Below, piece by piece: positions 38,601 through 49,425 of a stretch of 64,000 bases of DNA. The stretch is taken from NCBI GenBank assembly GCA_947846985.1, contig CANTUZ010000004.1, positions 55,653,672 through 55,717,671 of the forward strand, read 5' to 3'. Under the pieces are notes generated by a model, which ran no database searches, was not told where the DNA came from, and saw only the letters and a program-made list of their open reading frames with translations. A program made the position numbers and the translations under genes. Source of the DNA: Fratercula arctica (lineage: Eukaryota; Chordata; Aves; Charadriiformes; Alcidae). Each line of letters begins with the position of its first letter. The first letter of the stretch is position 1.

Positions 38601-41600
38601 GCAACAGACGTGTTTTGCCATCAGACTCAGCTGCAGAAGCTTTTGTCTTTTTTATTTTCTTTGGCCTCAAGTAACAATGTCTCAAATGTGGTAGTTCCAG
38701 GCTTTGTTTCATTTACGTAAGAGATTTTAACTAGTAGAATTAAGAAACGAAAAGTGAAAAGGAATGTAGAAACAGAAAACTGACCACAGAAGTTACATAC
38801 CCATTCCTTGTTGGAGAAATCAGTTATGTTTTCAAGTATCTACATTCACCCTTTCTAAGCTGCCTGGGATTTCAGATTTGAGCACTCTTAAGCAGATTGG
38901 AAAATTCCATTCACACCACCACATTTCTTGAACCAAGCACCTTGGAGAGCATTAAGAAAATCTATGCATGTCTGCACTGGGAAGCAGAGCTCAGAAAGCA
39001 CCAATAGGGACAGTGAAGCATCCTACTTAGAAGAGGATGAAGAGGCCCCCGAAAAAAAAACAAACCTGGAAAAAGGCTTCAGGTTTTCTTCCTAACTGAC
39101 CATTTATTTCTGTTTTCTTGGCCTGAGACAAGTCTTCAGTTACCCTCATACATGGGTTTTAGAAAGCCGCTTGACACCAACTATGCCTCAAATGGGGAGC
39201 AAAGAACTTTCGTTGTAACAACTAGTTGGGAGAACTGCAAGCTTGTTGGAAAGCTTTTAGTTAACTTGCTGCACAGACAAACAGAGCCTCATCTAAAAAC
39301 TTAAACTCACACTTATTGTAAACTTGAACTTGAACGGCGGTCCCTCAAAGAAAGCAGCACAGTTGTCATCGCTGCCAGTTGCCAGACGATATGGCCTTGT
39401 TTGTTTAATGTCCACGCTATTGATCACTTTGTTGTGCCCAGTAATCTCGCCAACAGAAGAGCCACTATCCCACAGGAACACTGCTCCAAACCTAGTTAGA
39501 AAAGCACACAATCACTACAATTCATAGAAGTTACATGTAGATTAACTCCTTAAGCATCTGCAAATGCAGATTTGAGTGCACTCAGAGAAAAGAAATTAGG
39601 TCATCTCGTTAATCTCATGCAAGCGCATCATAGCTCCCTGAAGGCTATTTGAGATCTTGCTGGAGAGACAATCTAATCTTCAATAGGAGACATTTGCTGA
39701 AGGGGACAGGCAAGCAAGTTTTACATATAAAGCTTCTAAAATCCAGAGATTCAAAAGATAATCTTCAGTAACTCTGTCGGTTTATAAAAGCAGTAAATTA
39801 TTCCGTCTGCCCAGTCACTACAGAGAATGCAGAAAGCTAGGATAACAATGATATTGGATCATTTATCTGATTATTTAGCTTAGACTGGGTACCATCACTT
39901 TTACAGCTATTATTACTTAAAGGTTTAAGGAAGAGTTATAAAAGCATTTTTGTTAGTTCTTACTTTAAATCACCTAAAAAAAAAAAAAGAATTGGTATAA
40001 TCAATACAGGGGTATTAAACTGCCAGAGTATTGCTATTAAAAAGGGGTTCTATAGAATCACTTCAGCAAAATTCTAGACTGAAAGCACACCCACCTAACA
40101 GGAAACTGGCAGAGTTTTTGAAGTAGGAGAACCAATTTACATAGTATCTACCCAGGGGCAGGTGGGGGGAACGACGGAGGACAAAGACTCTCTCTCAAAT
40201 ATCAGGACACAGTACGTGATGGTGATTAAAAAATGGTCCAGGGGATCAGGACCACACTATGTTTTTCAGACCTTTAAGCACAAGACTACCTGGTCTAGAC
40301 TTGCCTTAAAGATCTATCAGTCTTTAAACATTAAAGAAAGGACGCAAACCTGACTGTAATGGGCACCTCATTTAGTCAGATAAGGACAACTGGTTGTTAT
40401 TTTAATGACCATAATAAGGCCTAAAAATATGTGCATGTTGCTGAAGGAGAAAATTCAAATACAATTTTTTCTTAATTTTTTTTTACTCTTAGTCAATCAC
40501 GTCCTCTCAATTTGGGAAGGGTGAAAGAAGAGGGAGAATAATTGTCTTGTGGTTCTCCCTTCCTACTCTATCAAAATTAGTGGATTTTTTTTTTGTCTGT
40601 CTAAAAGGTATACTGAACAGTTATCACTGAATCTAAAAAACAAACAAGACCTACACAATTTTTAAACTGAGCAATTCTAACAGAACTGTTTCTTCCAAGT
40701 AGTTTTACAGCTGTCAAATCTGCAGCAGAATTCTTTGTGCAGTAACAGCATAACTTTAAGTCTAAAGAGGGAACAAGCCATGATTTTCTTCCCCTGAAGA
40801 ATTAAAAGCTTTCTGCACAGAACCTGCTTTGTTAGAATACAGATATTTACAATATATGCATGTATGTATATATATTTATATCTATACATACACACACAAA
40901 AGAACTACTCACTTTTCCCTTCCTTCTCCAACCACAGCAATTCTCTTGCTGTCTTCAGTCCAGGCAAGGTCCTTTATTTTTCCTGCAAATGGCTGATACT
41001 CATACTTCAGTAGGTGTTCCTTCTGTGTAGTATCCCAGATTCTCAGCTTTCCAGAGACATCTGCCATAATAAAATAGAATATAACTATTGTTCCAGTATG
41101 ACTCAGTCACATGACTCAGCAATCTGCCAGGATACAGATTTTCAGCTACACTGAACACTTGTAGTAGGGACCTATTATCTTACCCTATTAGAATTAATAC
41201 AAATCACTTGATTTAAGAATGCTGAAGACTACATTCATTTCACTGAATTATGTTTTTAATTAGATATTAAGGTTCAAGACATGTAGTAATAAATACAACA
41301 CACAACTTTTGCAAACAGACGTGAAAAATTGCACAGTAAGAGGGTAGGAACTGTTATCAACCAGTATGTATTAAGTACCTGTGTTACACCCCCACCCGCC
41401 CGCCCAAATCCGCCCCCCACCTCACACACACTTCATAGTGAAGTAAGTCACCCTACACCTACAATAAGAGAGTGATCTGGTGGACAGTGGCTGATGCACT
41501 AGAATTCATACCTCAGCTTCTTTGTACCTTCAAAGCAAACCCGTTTTGCATACAAATACCAAGTATATGTAAACATACAAAGAGATTTCTGCCCACAGAA

Positions 41601-44600
41601 CTCGATTCATGCACACTCATCGGCATACTGTTTCTATACAGATGCACGCACACACTTCATATTGCTTGTGGATACCCGCACTATCTGGATTACTACAAAG
41701 GAATACAACAGAATATCCAAAAATTGTAATGTTATAAGCAGCAGACATGGCACTGGTCATAACAATTTAAGACTTAATATAACAAAGGCTTCCATGTTCA
41801 CTGTTTCCTCCCAGTATTACACAGCCCTAGAGCTTGCTTCTATTCAGAGCAATTACTGTGGTGCTGCATTGCAACCAGAGGAATTGCTCTATACACAGAC
41901 AGGTTTATACATCTCTAATGAAATCCACACGGCAAATTCTGTGTATATCGGACCCTTCATAAAAGCCGCTGTTTTAGAATAAACTACATGCTACCTTTCA
42001 CCTCAGCAGAACGTTTCTGAGTTCTGTTCACCATTTACTGGTGCATCTTTACAGTGCAATTTAAACTTACAGCAACCCTGTATCTTTGGGCCTGGTCATG
42101 GACTCATCTTCTCTACTTCTGCTAAAAGGAGAGATGCAGAATCCTCCATTTTACAGACAGAATTTGCTATTGAAGCAGAATTTTAATGCAGACTTCAAAA
42201 ATCTAACTGTTTGCTCCATCTATTAATAGATAGGACACACATAGCTTTAACTTTGTGGTATCTCCCATTACTACATCTGTTATGACTGCAGTAAGAGAAA
42301 CTACCATAAAAGCCACAAAGCATATTGCCAAAGGTCTGGCTCATCAAGCACATGAAGTATTAATGCAGGTTGCATAGCTAATACAGATTTATAGATAGAG
42401 AGAGGAATCTTACATGTTATACTTAGAAACAGCTTAAAGAGCCTGCTACTATCTTCAGACCCCATGCTCAGCAGTATCACGAAACTATTTATAAACGACA
42501 TACAGAAGACACTTTTTAAGGGAAATATTGCAGCCAAAACTCATTTACTCGTGTATGACAGACAACTTCTGAAAAAAAGTCAACTGAATACTCCCCTAGG
42601 AGCAAGAAGCTTCCTTAAGCTAATCGTTAATGAAAAACTTTTTCACAGATCAGGCTATGTATATATTACTGTTCTTTCACAGAGGACTGAACATCTACAA
42701 GGCTACAAGAACAAAATCGATGGTTATTCTGAGGTTTAAGTACAGCACAAACCTAGAGCACCAAGTCTGTAGAATAAAGAATGCAAACGGGATTTTAAGA
42801 AGGTATTCAATTTGACATATGGTCCACACACAAGAACAAGCCAAGAAAATCCTGGCTCTGGTTCCCTTCAGACAGGGAGGCAGGGGGGAGGAGGAAGAAA
42901 AAGAAAAGAAAAAAAAAATGCTATACTTCCAGTGTTCTTAAAGGTTCTCCAGTATTCAAAAGATAAATATTCTAATGCAGCTTTCTGATATGCAAGAATC
43001 CAAGAAGGACAGAACATTTTAAAAATTATTGTTCCCTTTAAATTGCTGAGAGAGAAATTCCCATTCTACTAAGACCTTTGCATGAGTCCATTTCTAAGGA
43101 GCTCATATTCAGAATGTTTTATTTTCAGATATATTACTTAAAGTATTTCTGTATTTGGGCACATTACTTGCTTCTGAAGCATTTCTAATTGACAATGGCA
43201 AGCAAATTTACACAAAAAAATTTCCACAGATTAAATGCAAATATTTTTAAGAAATGGAAGTTACAGTATTGTATTTATCAATATTCTTCAACTGTATACC
43301 AATCCTCCCTCACAAAAAAAAAATAATCAATTATTTGAAGTAAGCTTCTATTAAAAAGGGCTTGTTTAGTTCTTTTTAAAGTCATCCAAACTGCAGCCAT
43401 TTCCACTAACAATCCAAGAAATTCATGCTGTAGAAATTTGTGTTACCCATTCTCAGACTATTGACTCACACAAATTACATGGAAACTGAGGATCAGCCTC
43501 TTTGCCTGCTAACCTACCACGGAAAGCTTTTTTAATTCAGGTTACAAATGTAAGAAAAGTCATGCCAAGCCTTGCCAAGTTTGGTCAGGAGAAAGGAGTA
43601 TACGCTCTTCTAGAATCCCTCCCCTGCCCCCAAAGTATCCAAGCCCATTAACGAAGAGAAACAATAGTCCTATATTTCAGAAATAACTTCTCATTCTGTT
43701 GCATGTACACAAGTCTTCATTACACTAAGATTTGTTCTCTTCAACACTTCACACTAAGTATTTAAAGTTCATTTCCAGGTTCTTTTTGATTTAAATAATA
43801 AAATTTAAAAAGACCAAGCATGTCACTGAACTCACTGCTTTAGAAAAAGGTTAGAGTAACAACCACAGAAATCATTCCTCCCTCAGGCATGTATACGTAA
43901 TTCCATTGAAGCATGTCACATTGGCTATGTATATTCTGCACATGAATGTGAAGCATTACTATTTTGTTTTGCCAGTAAGTTTTGCATCAAACACTAACAG
44001 CTCTGTCCACATATCTCATGCAGCACACGCACTGATATTTTACCTCCAGATGCTATGTAGAATCCACTGGGAGCATACTTGGCAACTACAACCTGATGGG
44101 CATGCTCAGTGTAGATGTCAGCAATTGCAGGATTCTAGGTTAAAGGAAAAAAAAGAGTTACTAAGTTGTATTTCCTGGTTTTCAAAGGAATAAAATCAGA
44201 CACTCGAAGATAAAATTCAGAATTTCTCCCTGCACTCCTTCTCTCACACCCTTCCTTCCAGCTTAAATTGAGCTATTGTCTAAAACTGAGAAGTGCAGAA
44301 CACTGCTGTCCAGTGCAACTAAAACAACACAATAATTTGTAGCAACTGACACAATTTAAGTATTTCCTCTAATAGCCAGGACTGCTGTGACCCTTTCCTC
44401 TCCAATACCCACTGAAAGATTGAAAAACGCTTTCCAAAATAACGTGCCAAGCATTGGACTTGCTTTTTATGTGACAGGCCCAGGTAAGGCAGTTACCCAA
44501 GCAGAATACTAAACATAAGCTGTGCTTTGCAGCACGCATCCAAAAGTTCTCCTATAGTTGAGTATGAAAATTAAGCATACTGTTAACCGTATTGCATGGC

Positions 44601-47600
44601 TGTTAATCATCATCATCATGTACTCAAGATCACTCAGTAACCAATGAGGTGTGCAAGGCTTGCTGTTTCTTGCTAACTGCAAACTGGTTAAAAAGCTAGC
44701 AGACTGGCACAGGAGAAGTTTTCCCTAGTATGAAGAGTTGTACCAGTATTCTGAAAGAAATTCACTGCCACTCCATCGGAATTCTATCTCCTTAGTCTTA
44801 AACATGTTTTCAGATGCTTCAGGTTGGGCAGCAAGACTGACTCAGTGTCTCAGCAGATCAGCAGTGTTACACTACAGAGATGCCACACAAATCAAAAAAG
44901 GATGACATCAAGGCAAAATCTGCTCCAAAATTAACTGTATAAAAAAGCCGTTCTGCACATCTTCTAAATATAGTGCATATATGCTATAACAGTAATACAG
45001 TACTCCTTAGAAATTTTTTTTTCTATCAGTTCACAGGTTATCTTCCAGCTCCAGAAGCTTGATTCATATCAAGTCAAAAGTCCATTTCAGCTGCTATAAT
45101 TAATACAGATTTATTCAACCAAACCAGAAAACCACCTGATGTTATGGCATGACTCAGCCATCCAATCAGGAAAAACTAAAACACCTGCTCTGCGTTAGAA
45201 AGCAGACAGTCTCCTACTTGCAAGAGTTCTAGCTGTTGCGGTACTGTTACATCTCAGGAGACAGACTACAGCTTACTCATGCAAGCAGCAGCTCTTTTTC
45301 ATTCCTGCTTTTACACGCTGCTTGGGTGCGTTATAGCCCTACTTAAGTCACAATCATCTGCATTTACAGCATCCACATGTCAGTCTCCATTTTGTGTGCA
45401 ACTGGATTTTATCAAAGCACGACAAGATAATGTTTTCCCCATGCTATAGCTGCATCACCTACAAGTTCAGGGAGCTCAGCCCCCCCCTCCACTTTGTTAG
45501 TAATGGCATACATAAGTAGCTGCTATTTTACAGCAAGAGTCTTCAAGAGGAAGCTAAGATGAGAGACTGGATGTAACAAACTGACTTAAGGGGTTAAACG
45601 AAGACAGACTCCCAAATTTAAGATATGGTAAATAGATTCAGGAAACCAGGTAATAAGTCAGAGCTGTCAAATTAAATGGTGCGTATTTGAAAACGTTATT
45701 TCTCCTTCTAAAGTCAGTTTTCTAACTTGTACATCTTTCCTATCAAAACCTAAAAAAACCCACTTCTAAAAAGAGATTTTAGGATAAGATTATAGTGTTA
45801 CCTGGGACAAATGCAGTACCTAATACTAGACTCAACAAGAACAGTGAGCTTATGTGGCTGATTTCAAACACTGAAACCAGAGCCACATATGAAAGCGAGC
45901 AGTTTAAGTTCCAAGCTTCAAAGTAGGCTTAGACCCATGAAGACGATAAAAAATTAATAAGGTATGAAACCTTACAAATATCACTAGTCCTTCTCACAGT
46001 GCTTTTCCAGTACTGTTCCAGGACTCTTTCTTATTAAATGAAGTCTCCATCTCACACTCAAAGATCAAGCACTAACCCTGAACACTATATTCATCACCAC
46101 TGATTAGCTAACACTAGATAGCTTCAGACATAAGAGAATGGTGACCACTGCATTTGATGACCTGTTGTTGTTTGTTTTTTTGGTTTTTTTTTGTTTTTTT
46201 TTTAATTCAGAGCACAACCAGCCCACTGGATAACTATTCATGGAGGTGTCACACACACACCTCCCAGTATTTCATTTGGTTGTTGCAAGCTATTATACAG
46301 GCTTCCATATTTTTCAGAGAAGGCATGGCTCAGCTAAGAGTGGACACAGTTTCATGTTGGGTAATAAACAAACTGCAACATTCTCAAACACAAAAGCCAT
46401 AGCACAGGCTTTGGTCAGTTTTTGTGTCACTGCTACAACACATTCTGTAGTTGTCTGCAGCGCGTCACCTGTCAATTATTAACAGTAACAGACTCTCCTT
46501 GCCAGTTAGGTAAGTTTGCATATTGGCATGAATTACATCCCATAAAACTGAAGGATTTATGACTTCCATTCTCAATTTCCCTTGAGAGTTTTAACAGTCT
46601 AAATCTGAATTCCCACAATCCCACCTCGCCTGTACTCAGACCTTGCCACGTACTCTTAATTCTGGCTCATGCTGGGACTTAACATTTGCACTGGACAAAT
46701 CTTCAGTGAGCTGATTCAGGAAAATAAAAGCAAATGGTTTTCTTCCAATTTAACCCTCAAAATAGGGTCAGATGAGCACTAATGACAGTGCAAGGGAGGA
46801 GGTCACAATCCATAACTTGGGCAAAAACTGTAATGTAAGCAGAGTGGCTTTTCTCTCTTCTCTCATCACACTGTGTGCCATTACAGTGTTTAATTGGGGC
46901 TTCTGGTTTCAGAAAATTGAACTTTTCTTGATACCAAGAATGAAACACTATTACAACAACACTATACTGAGACATTGAAACCAGAGCGTAAACTCATTTG
47001 TTTTTAAATGGATGAATGTAAACTGATATCAAACAAGAAATTTGCAGAGAATTAAGTTATTAGTAGCATTTCTGTATTACAGCATGACAATGAAGAAACA
47101 TCTGAACACAGTGGAGGTGATGAGACAAATCGGGAAAATAGCTCATAAAAATTCAGTTTACAAAGGTGATTTACAGATACAGAAGCAGCCATAAGCAAAT
47201 CCATTGTTTTGGAGACCTAAAAATTCCAGAGAGGTATGACCTGCCCCCCTGCAGGCCAAATCTGCACTAAGAAAGGAAAGGAAATCTAGGGGAGGACTTG
47301 ATTTTCTGGAGAACAAGCATTTACTTTGGAGAAAAGTATTTTCTGAAAACCAGTAGCAAAACAGTAGCCTAGACATGCAAAGCTTCCTCCATACTTCTCA
47401 AAGGGATGCCATCTTTGAAAAGGAATCATTTAAATAACTCGCTTAACATTCCTCTAGTCATCACCGCATAAGAAAAACAACTCAAACCTCTGCATCACTG
47501 AAAACATTAACTGGGGCATTCTACTATTTAATCGATGAGTAAAGTTCCCCATGACCAGGGCTGAGAACTCAACACGCAGCCAGCTTGCCTCGGAGCCAAG

Positions 47601-48430
47601 CAACTGACTACTGTTTTGATTCCTGGAGTGCAGGGGGGGGATGAAAATGAAGGTACAGAGTAATGCATTTAAAGATAGGTAACTGCAAGTATTTGCATGC
47701 TTCTCTTACAAGCTAAGGGGCCAATACAGAAAATAGGGAAGTTCATTTATTAGGCAAACACAACACTCAACTTCATAGCAGTGATACTTAAGAAGATAAA
47801 CAGGGCCAACAAGAATATACCAGTCTCTCGTCTAGAAATCCTGTGCCAGGAGAGAGAGAGACAACTGCACATTTCCCTGAGATTTTCTACAGGTTTTTAC
47901 AGTGGCTGCCCATGGTTTTACGCCTGAGTCACGCACCCGGCTTATCCCCTGCTGCTGATGGCAGATCTGCGACCTCAACTGCAATCACCGAGTGTGAATT
48001 GCAGGAAGAGGGGCTGGGAAACAACACGGAACTTAGCGAAAGCTCTGCGCTACGAAAGAAAATGAATTAGGGTACATTACATCAATGTTTCTGATGACGA
48101 CGCATTTCCCGTTGGTATAGAGAAAATTGCTGCCCTTCGGATCGCCTCCGATAATTTTGGAAACGCCGCGTTCAACCTGCGGGAGGCTGGCGAACACTTT
48201 TTCTAGGGGGAGAAAAGGAGGAAGGAAAGGAGAAAAAAAAAACATAATGAAGAAATAAGACGTTTTATTTCTCCCCGTTAGCGGACGCCCGCCGGCAGGC
48301 GCGGTCACTTGTTGCTGTCAGCGGGCTGTGAGGAACCGCCGGCTCCGCGCCGGCCCCCGGAGGGCCGCCCGGCCTCCCCACCGCCCCGTCCCCCCCGCCG
48401 CTCCCTGGGCTTACTGATCTCGTACGGCAT
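29582..48430 (-). CDS. WDR1: WD repeat-containing protein 1 (actin-interacting protein 1), 15 coding exons
   Basis: Coding exons on the minus strand, in transcript order: 48415-48430, 48081-48202, 44044-44134, 40913-41060, 39311-39491, 37394-37471, 36576-36656, 36224-36457, 35288-35375, 33857-34013, 33059-33146, 31924-32034, 31271-31444, 29996-30140, 29582-29691. They sum to 1824 nt, giving 607 residues plus TGA with no internal stop; human WDR1 has 606. WD-type blade ends are visible throughout, for example LRIWD, FLWDSG, AKIWDV, INYWDS, VYVWTV and the final VKEWS. Known for the family: a cytoplasmic protein with two seven-bladed beta-propellers that works with ADF/cofilin to disassemble and cap actin filaments. 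The start codon begins MPYEI as in orthologues and has A at -3. All introns are GT-AG except intron 9 (AT-AC). The C terminus ends SISYN, one residue longer than the mammalian form as I recall it. Identification is by recognition of the family sequence; no search was run. Confidence 0.97.
29996..30140 (-). CDS. WDR1: WDR1 coding exon 14 (residues 524-571 plus one base)
   Basis: The acceptor is TCAAATAG and the donor is G|GTATGT. It encodes [20 protein letters not shown] to DPETRVKIP, with a classic [11 protein letters not shown] ending. It splits an Asp codon G|AT with exon 15. Confidence 0.96.
31271..31444 (-). CDS. WDR1: WDR1 coding exon 13 (residues 466-523)
   Basis: The acceptor is ATTTTCAG and the donor is GCG|GTAAGA. 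It encodes [15 protein letters not shown]..., then [17 protein letters not shown] and VFSVTDGYA, one complete blade of the C-terminal propeller. Confidence 0.96.
31924..32034 (-). CDS. WDR1: WDR1 coding exon 12 (residues 429-465)
   Basis: The acceptor is TTACAG and the donor is GCG|GTAAGG. It encodes [19 protein letters not shown] to AVGGA in phase 0 at both ends. Confidence 0.95.
32671..32699. repeat. Poly(A), A20-TT-A7, in WDR1 intron 11
   Basis: Simple A tract on the plus strand (poly-T on the transcript). Confidence 0.95.
33059..33146 (-). CDS. WDR1: WDR1 coding exon 11 (residues 400-428)
   Basis: The acceptor is TTCTCCAG and the donor is CAA|GTAAGT. It encodes [20 protein letters not shown] to CIGQ. 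The first base completes the Ser codon from exon 10. Confidence 0.95.
33576..33632 (+). mobile_element. CR1 3'-end fragment in WDR1 intron 10
   Basis: ACTAGATGGCCTTTAAAGG, then TCCCTTCCAACCC and ATGATTCTAT, the forward CR1 tail. It is antisense to WDR1. Confidence 0.8.
33857..34013 (-). CDS. WDR1: WDR1 coding exon 10 (residues 348-398 plus flanking split bases)
   Basis: The exon starts after an AC dinucleotide (TTATGCAC|ATTATTGG) and completes the split Asn codon, then [10 protein letters not shown]. It ends RDY plus AG of a Ser codon at a weak donor, AG|GTCAGT. It contains the [15 protein letters not shown] WD strand (here [11 protein letters not shown]). Confidence 0.95.
34097..34290 (-). 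mobile_element. CR1 fragment inside the WDR1 U12 intron
   Basis: A reversed CR1 tail (AAGGGATCTCTTGAGACC...TAGTCCAACCC) followed by the diverged GGGCAGCCTGTTCCAG-type region. It lies 84 bp from the AC acceptor without touching the branch site, and is sense to WDR1. Confidence 0.75.
34940..35012. repeat. Imperfect TGCATGTA/AGCAACACA repeat in WDR1 intron 9
   Basis: TTGCATGTACAGCAACGCAC, GTGCATGTATAGCAACACAT and TTGCATGTATGACAC are three related units about 35 bp apart. Confidence 0.55.
35288..35375 (-). CDS. WDR1: WDR1 coding exon 9 (residues 318-346 plus one base)
   Basis: The acceptor is CATTCACAG and the exon encodes [18 protein letters not shown] to NDGHI plus the first base of an Asn codon. 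The exon is not followed by GT; the intron starts ATATCCTTT, the U12 AT-AC donor consensus. See the separate intron entry. Confidence 0.95.
36224..36457 (-). CDS. WDR1: WDR1 coding exon 8 (residues 240-317)
   Basis: The acceptor is TTTTTACAG and the donor is AAG|GTAGGT. This is the largest exon at 78 codons. It includes [14 protein letters not shown], the [11 protein letters not shown] blade and [13 protein letters not shown], and spans the region between the two propellers. Confidence 0.96.
36576..36656 (-). CDS. WDR1: WDR1 coding exon 7 (residues 213-239)
   Basis: The acceptor is CTCTTAAG and the donor is GCT|GTAAGT. It encodes [12 protein letters not shown]... to DGGIYA in phase 0. Only 118 bp of intron separate it from exon 8. 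Confidence 0.95.
37394..37471 (-). CDS. WDR1: WDR1 coding exon 6 (residues 187-212)
   Basis: The acceptor is CCTACAG and the donor is CAG|GTAAAA, phase 0 at both ends. The 26 encoded residues start [18 protein letters not shown] and end SADGQ, a typical WD strand-turn with an SPDG loop. Confidence 0.96.
39311..39491 (-). CDS. WDR1: WDR1 coding exon 5 (residues 127-186)
   Basis: The acceptor is TAACTAG and the exon encodes [20 protein letters not shown] through FKFKFTIS. The in-frame donor is AGT|GTGAGT, so the last residue is Ser where the human protein has Gly. A second GT two bases upstream would shift the frame into exon 6, so I rejected it. Confidence 0.95.
40850..40900. repeat. TA/TATG/CA low-complexity tract in WDR1 intron 4
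   Basis: Mixed TATATGCATGTATGTATA and ACACACAC words, alternating purine-pyrimidine, close behind the exon 4 donor. Confidence 0.8.
40913..41060 (-). CDS. WDR1: WDR1 coding exon 4 (residues 77-125 plus two bases)
   Basis: The acceptor is ATGGCAG and the donor is AA|GTGAGT. The exon includes [12 protein letters not shown] and [20 protein letters not shown], one full WD blade edge. It splits a Lys codon (AA|G) with exon 5. Confidence 0.95.
44044..44134 (-). CDS. WDR1: WDR1 coding exon 3 (residues 47-76 plus one base)
   Basis: The acceptor is AACCTAG and the donor is G|GTAAAA. The exon encodes [11 protein letters not shown] followed by the segment ending YIASG. An Asp codon is split G|AT with exon 4, giving the conserved SGD turn. 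The intron upstream (3946 bp) is the longest in the gene. Confidence 0.95.
46164..46203. repeat. T-rich tract in WDR1 intron 2
   Basis: T runs interrupted by single or double G over 40 bp. Confidence 0.9.
48081..48202 (-). CDS. WDR1: WDR1 coding exon 2 (residues 6-46)
   Basis: The acceptor is CCCCCTAG and the donor is GAT|GTAATG. The exon encodes the start of the N-terminal propeller ([19 protein letters not shown]...). The preceding intron is only 212 bp and is GC-rich because it lies within the CpG island. Confidence 0.95.
48415..48430 (-). CDS. WDR1: WDR1 coding exon 1 (residues 1-5)
   Basis: This tiny first coding segment encodes MPYEI plus the first base of codon 6, and is followed by the donor GTAAGC. 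The ATG has AAG immediately upstream (A at -3), a good initiation context. Joining to exon 2 restores the KK pair of orthologues across the junction. Confidence 0.93.
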
Positions 48431-48610
48431 CTTCGCCCACTTGTTACTGCGGCCGGCGGGAAGGAAGGGCCGGGAAGGGCGGCGAGGGCAGCCCGGCGCA
48501 GCGCAGGCGGACCCGACCGGTCTCGGCCTCTACCTCTCCCGCCGCCGCCTCAGCCCCGCGGCGCGAACCAGGAAGCGCCGGCGCGTCCCGCCGCTCTCCC
48601 CTGCCTTTGA

Positions 48611-48620
48611 CCATATATAG
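48611..48620 (-). promoter_or_regulatory. CArG-like / TATA-like element
   Basis: CTATATATGG on the WDR1 strand differs by one base from the serum response factor consensus CC(A/T)6GG and also reads as a TATA motif. It is the only AT-rich word in this part of the CpG island. Genes for actin regulators are classic SRF/MRTF targets, so a CArG function is plausible. Neither role is proven. Confidence 0.5.
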
Positions 48621-48868
48621 TCAACTCTGCTCGCCCGCCACCGCGCCGCTCCCCGCCAGCCCGCGTCCCGCTGCCCTCCCCCGGAAATGCCGTCGAGCTC
48701 GGACGGGCCCGGCGGGGGCTGCGCTGGGGCGGCGGCAGCAGCAGCCGGCCCCGCCCCGGCAGGCGGTGGTGGAGGGAGGGAGGGAAAGAGGACGGGCGAG
48801 GGGGGGAATGCGGCAGGCGCCACACGGCGGCTCTGCCCGGCCTCGGGGTGGGCGGCGCCGGGGCGGGC

Positions 48869-48879
48869 TGCGCATGCGC
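48869..48879. promoter_or_regulatory. NRF1-type palindrome, copy 1
   Basis: TGCGCATGCGC is an exact match to the nuclear respiratory factor 1 consensus YGCGCANGCGCR core. It lies 440 bp above the WDR1 ATG. Binding is inferred. Confidence 0.7.
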
Positions 48880-48928
48880 GGGACCCCCGCCCCCGCAGTA
48901 GGGATCCGCGGGGGCATGCGCGGGGGTG

Positions 48929-48938
48929 GCGCATGCGC
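48929..48938. promoter_or_regulatory. NRF1-type palindrome, copy 2
   Basis: GCGCATGCGC lies 60 bp from copy 1. A half-matching GGCATGCGCGG lies between them at 48913-48923, giving a cluster of three related sites. Confidence 0.65.
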
Positions 48939-49381
48939 GGGAGCGGCGGCGGGGGGGAACCTGTCGGGAGGGCCCACGGCGTTATTATGGGGGAGCTGGA
49001 GCTGTGAGGGGAGGTGGATCCGTCCTGATTCCTAAGGAAGGGGAGAGGAGGCGGCGGCTTAGGGGTGCCTGCGGGTGTGTGGGGGACAAGAGGCCGGGGG
49101 AAGCTTCCCCCCCCCTCCCGCCTTGCCCTGTTACCCCCTTCCCGCCCTTCTGTCGTCGTGTGGCGAGCGGCGGCGGGGCAGCTCCGGCGCTCCTCACCTG
49201 CGGGCAGCAGCGCCTCCTGACTCCCACGGCGTCACTCAACATAACTAAAATAAACTAAACTGGGGGAAATCTGTGCCGGTGATCGCTGTTGCGGGGTGTG
49301 CCTTAAGGTACTGAGGGGACAGGCCTTTAGTTTTGCTTGGGAGCCATCCTACTTGTTAGTAGACTGGGTCTGCTGTAGGGG

Positions 49382-49425
49382 GATATATATATCCATATAT
49401 GTGTATATATATTCTTGTATATAAC
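49382..49425. repeat. (TA)n-rich low-complexity tract
   Basis: ATATATATATCC, ATATATGTGTATATATAT and TGTATATA words just outside the CpG island. Confidence 0.85.

Larger units (their letters stand above)
48270..49245. promoter_or_regulatory. WDR1: CpG-island promoter of WDR1
   Basis: About 1 kb of very GC-rich, CpG-dense sequence surrounds the first coding exon, in sharp contrast to the AT-rich flanks. It holds GC boxes (CCCCGCCCC at 48749-48757, GGGCGGG at 48861-48867), NRF1-type palindromes, and a CArG/TATA-like element about 180 bp above the ATG. The open frames across it on both strands are composition artefacts. I cannot fix the transcription start from sequence. Confidence 0.9.

Noticed and set aside
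39311..39314. Alternative exon 5 donor two bases upstream (A|GTGTGAG)
   Set aside because: It would join exon 6 out of frame. The AGT|GTGAGT donor gives phase 0 and the conserved DHTRF continuation.
44607..44621. Short ATC repeat that might suggest a CRISPR-like or satellite array
   Set aside because: It is only about four trinucleotide units. No spaced direct repeats of CRISPR type exist anywhere in the window.
48309..49258. Many long open frames on both strands across the CpG island
   Set aside because: GC-rich sequence lacks stop codons by chance. The predicted peptides are Pro/Arg/Gly/Ala strings, and the real exon 1 codes only five residues here.
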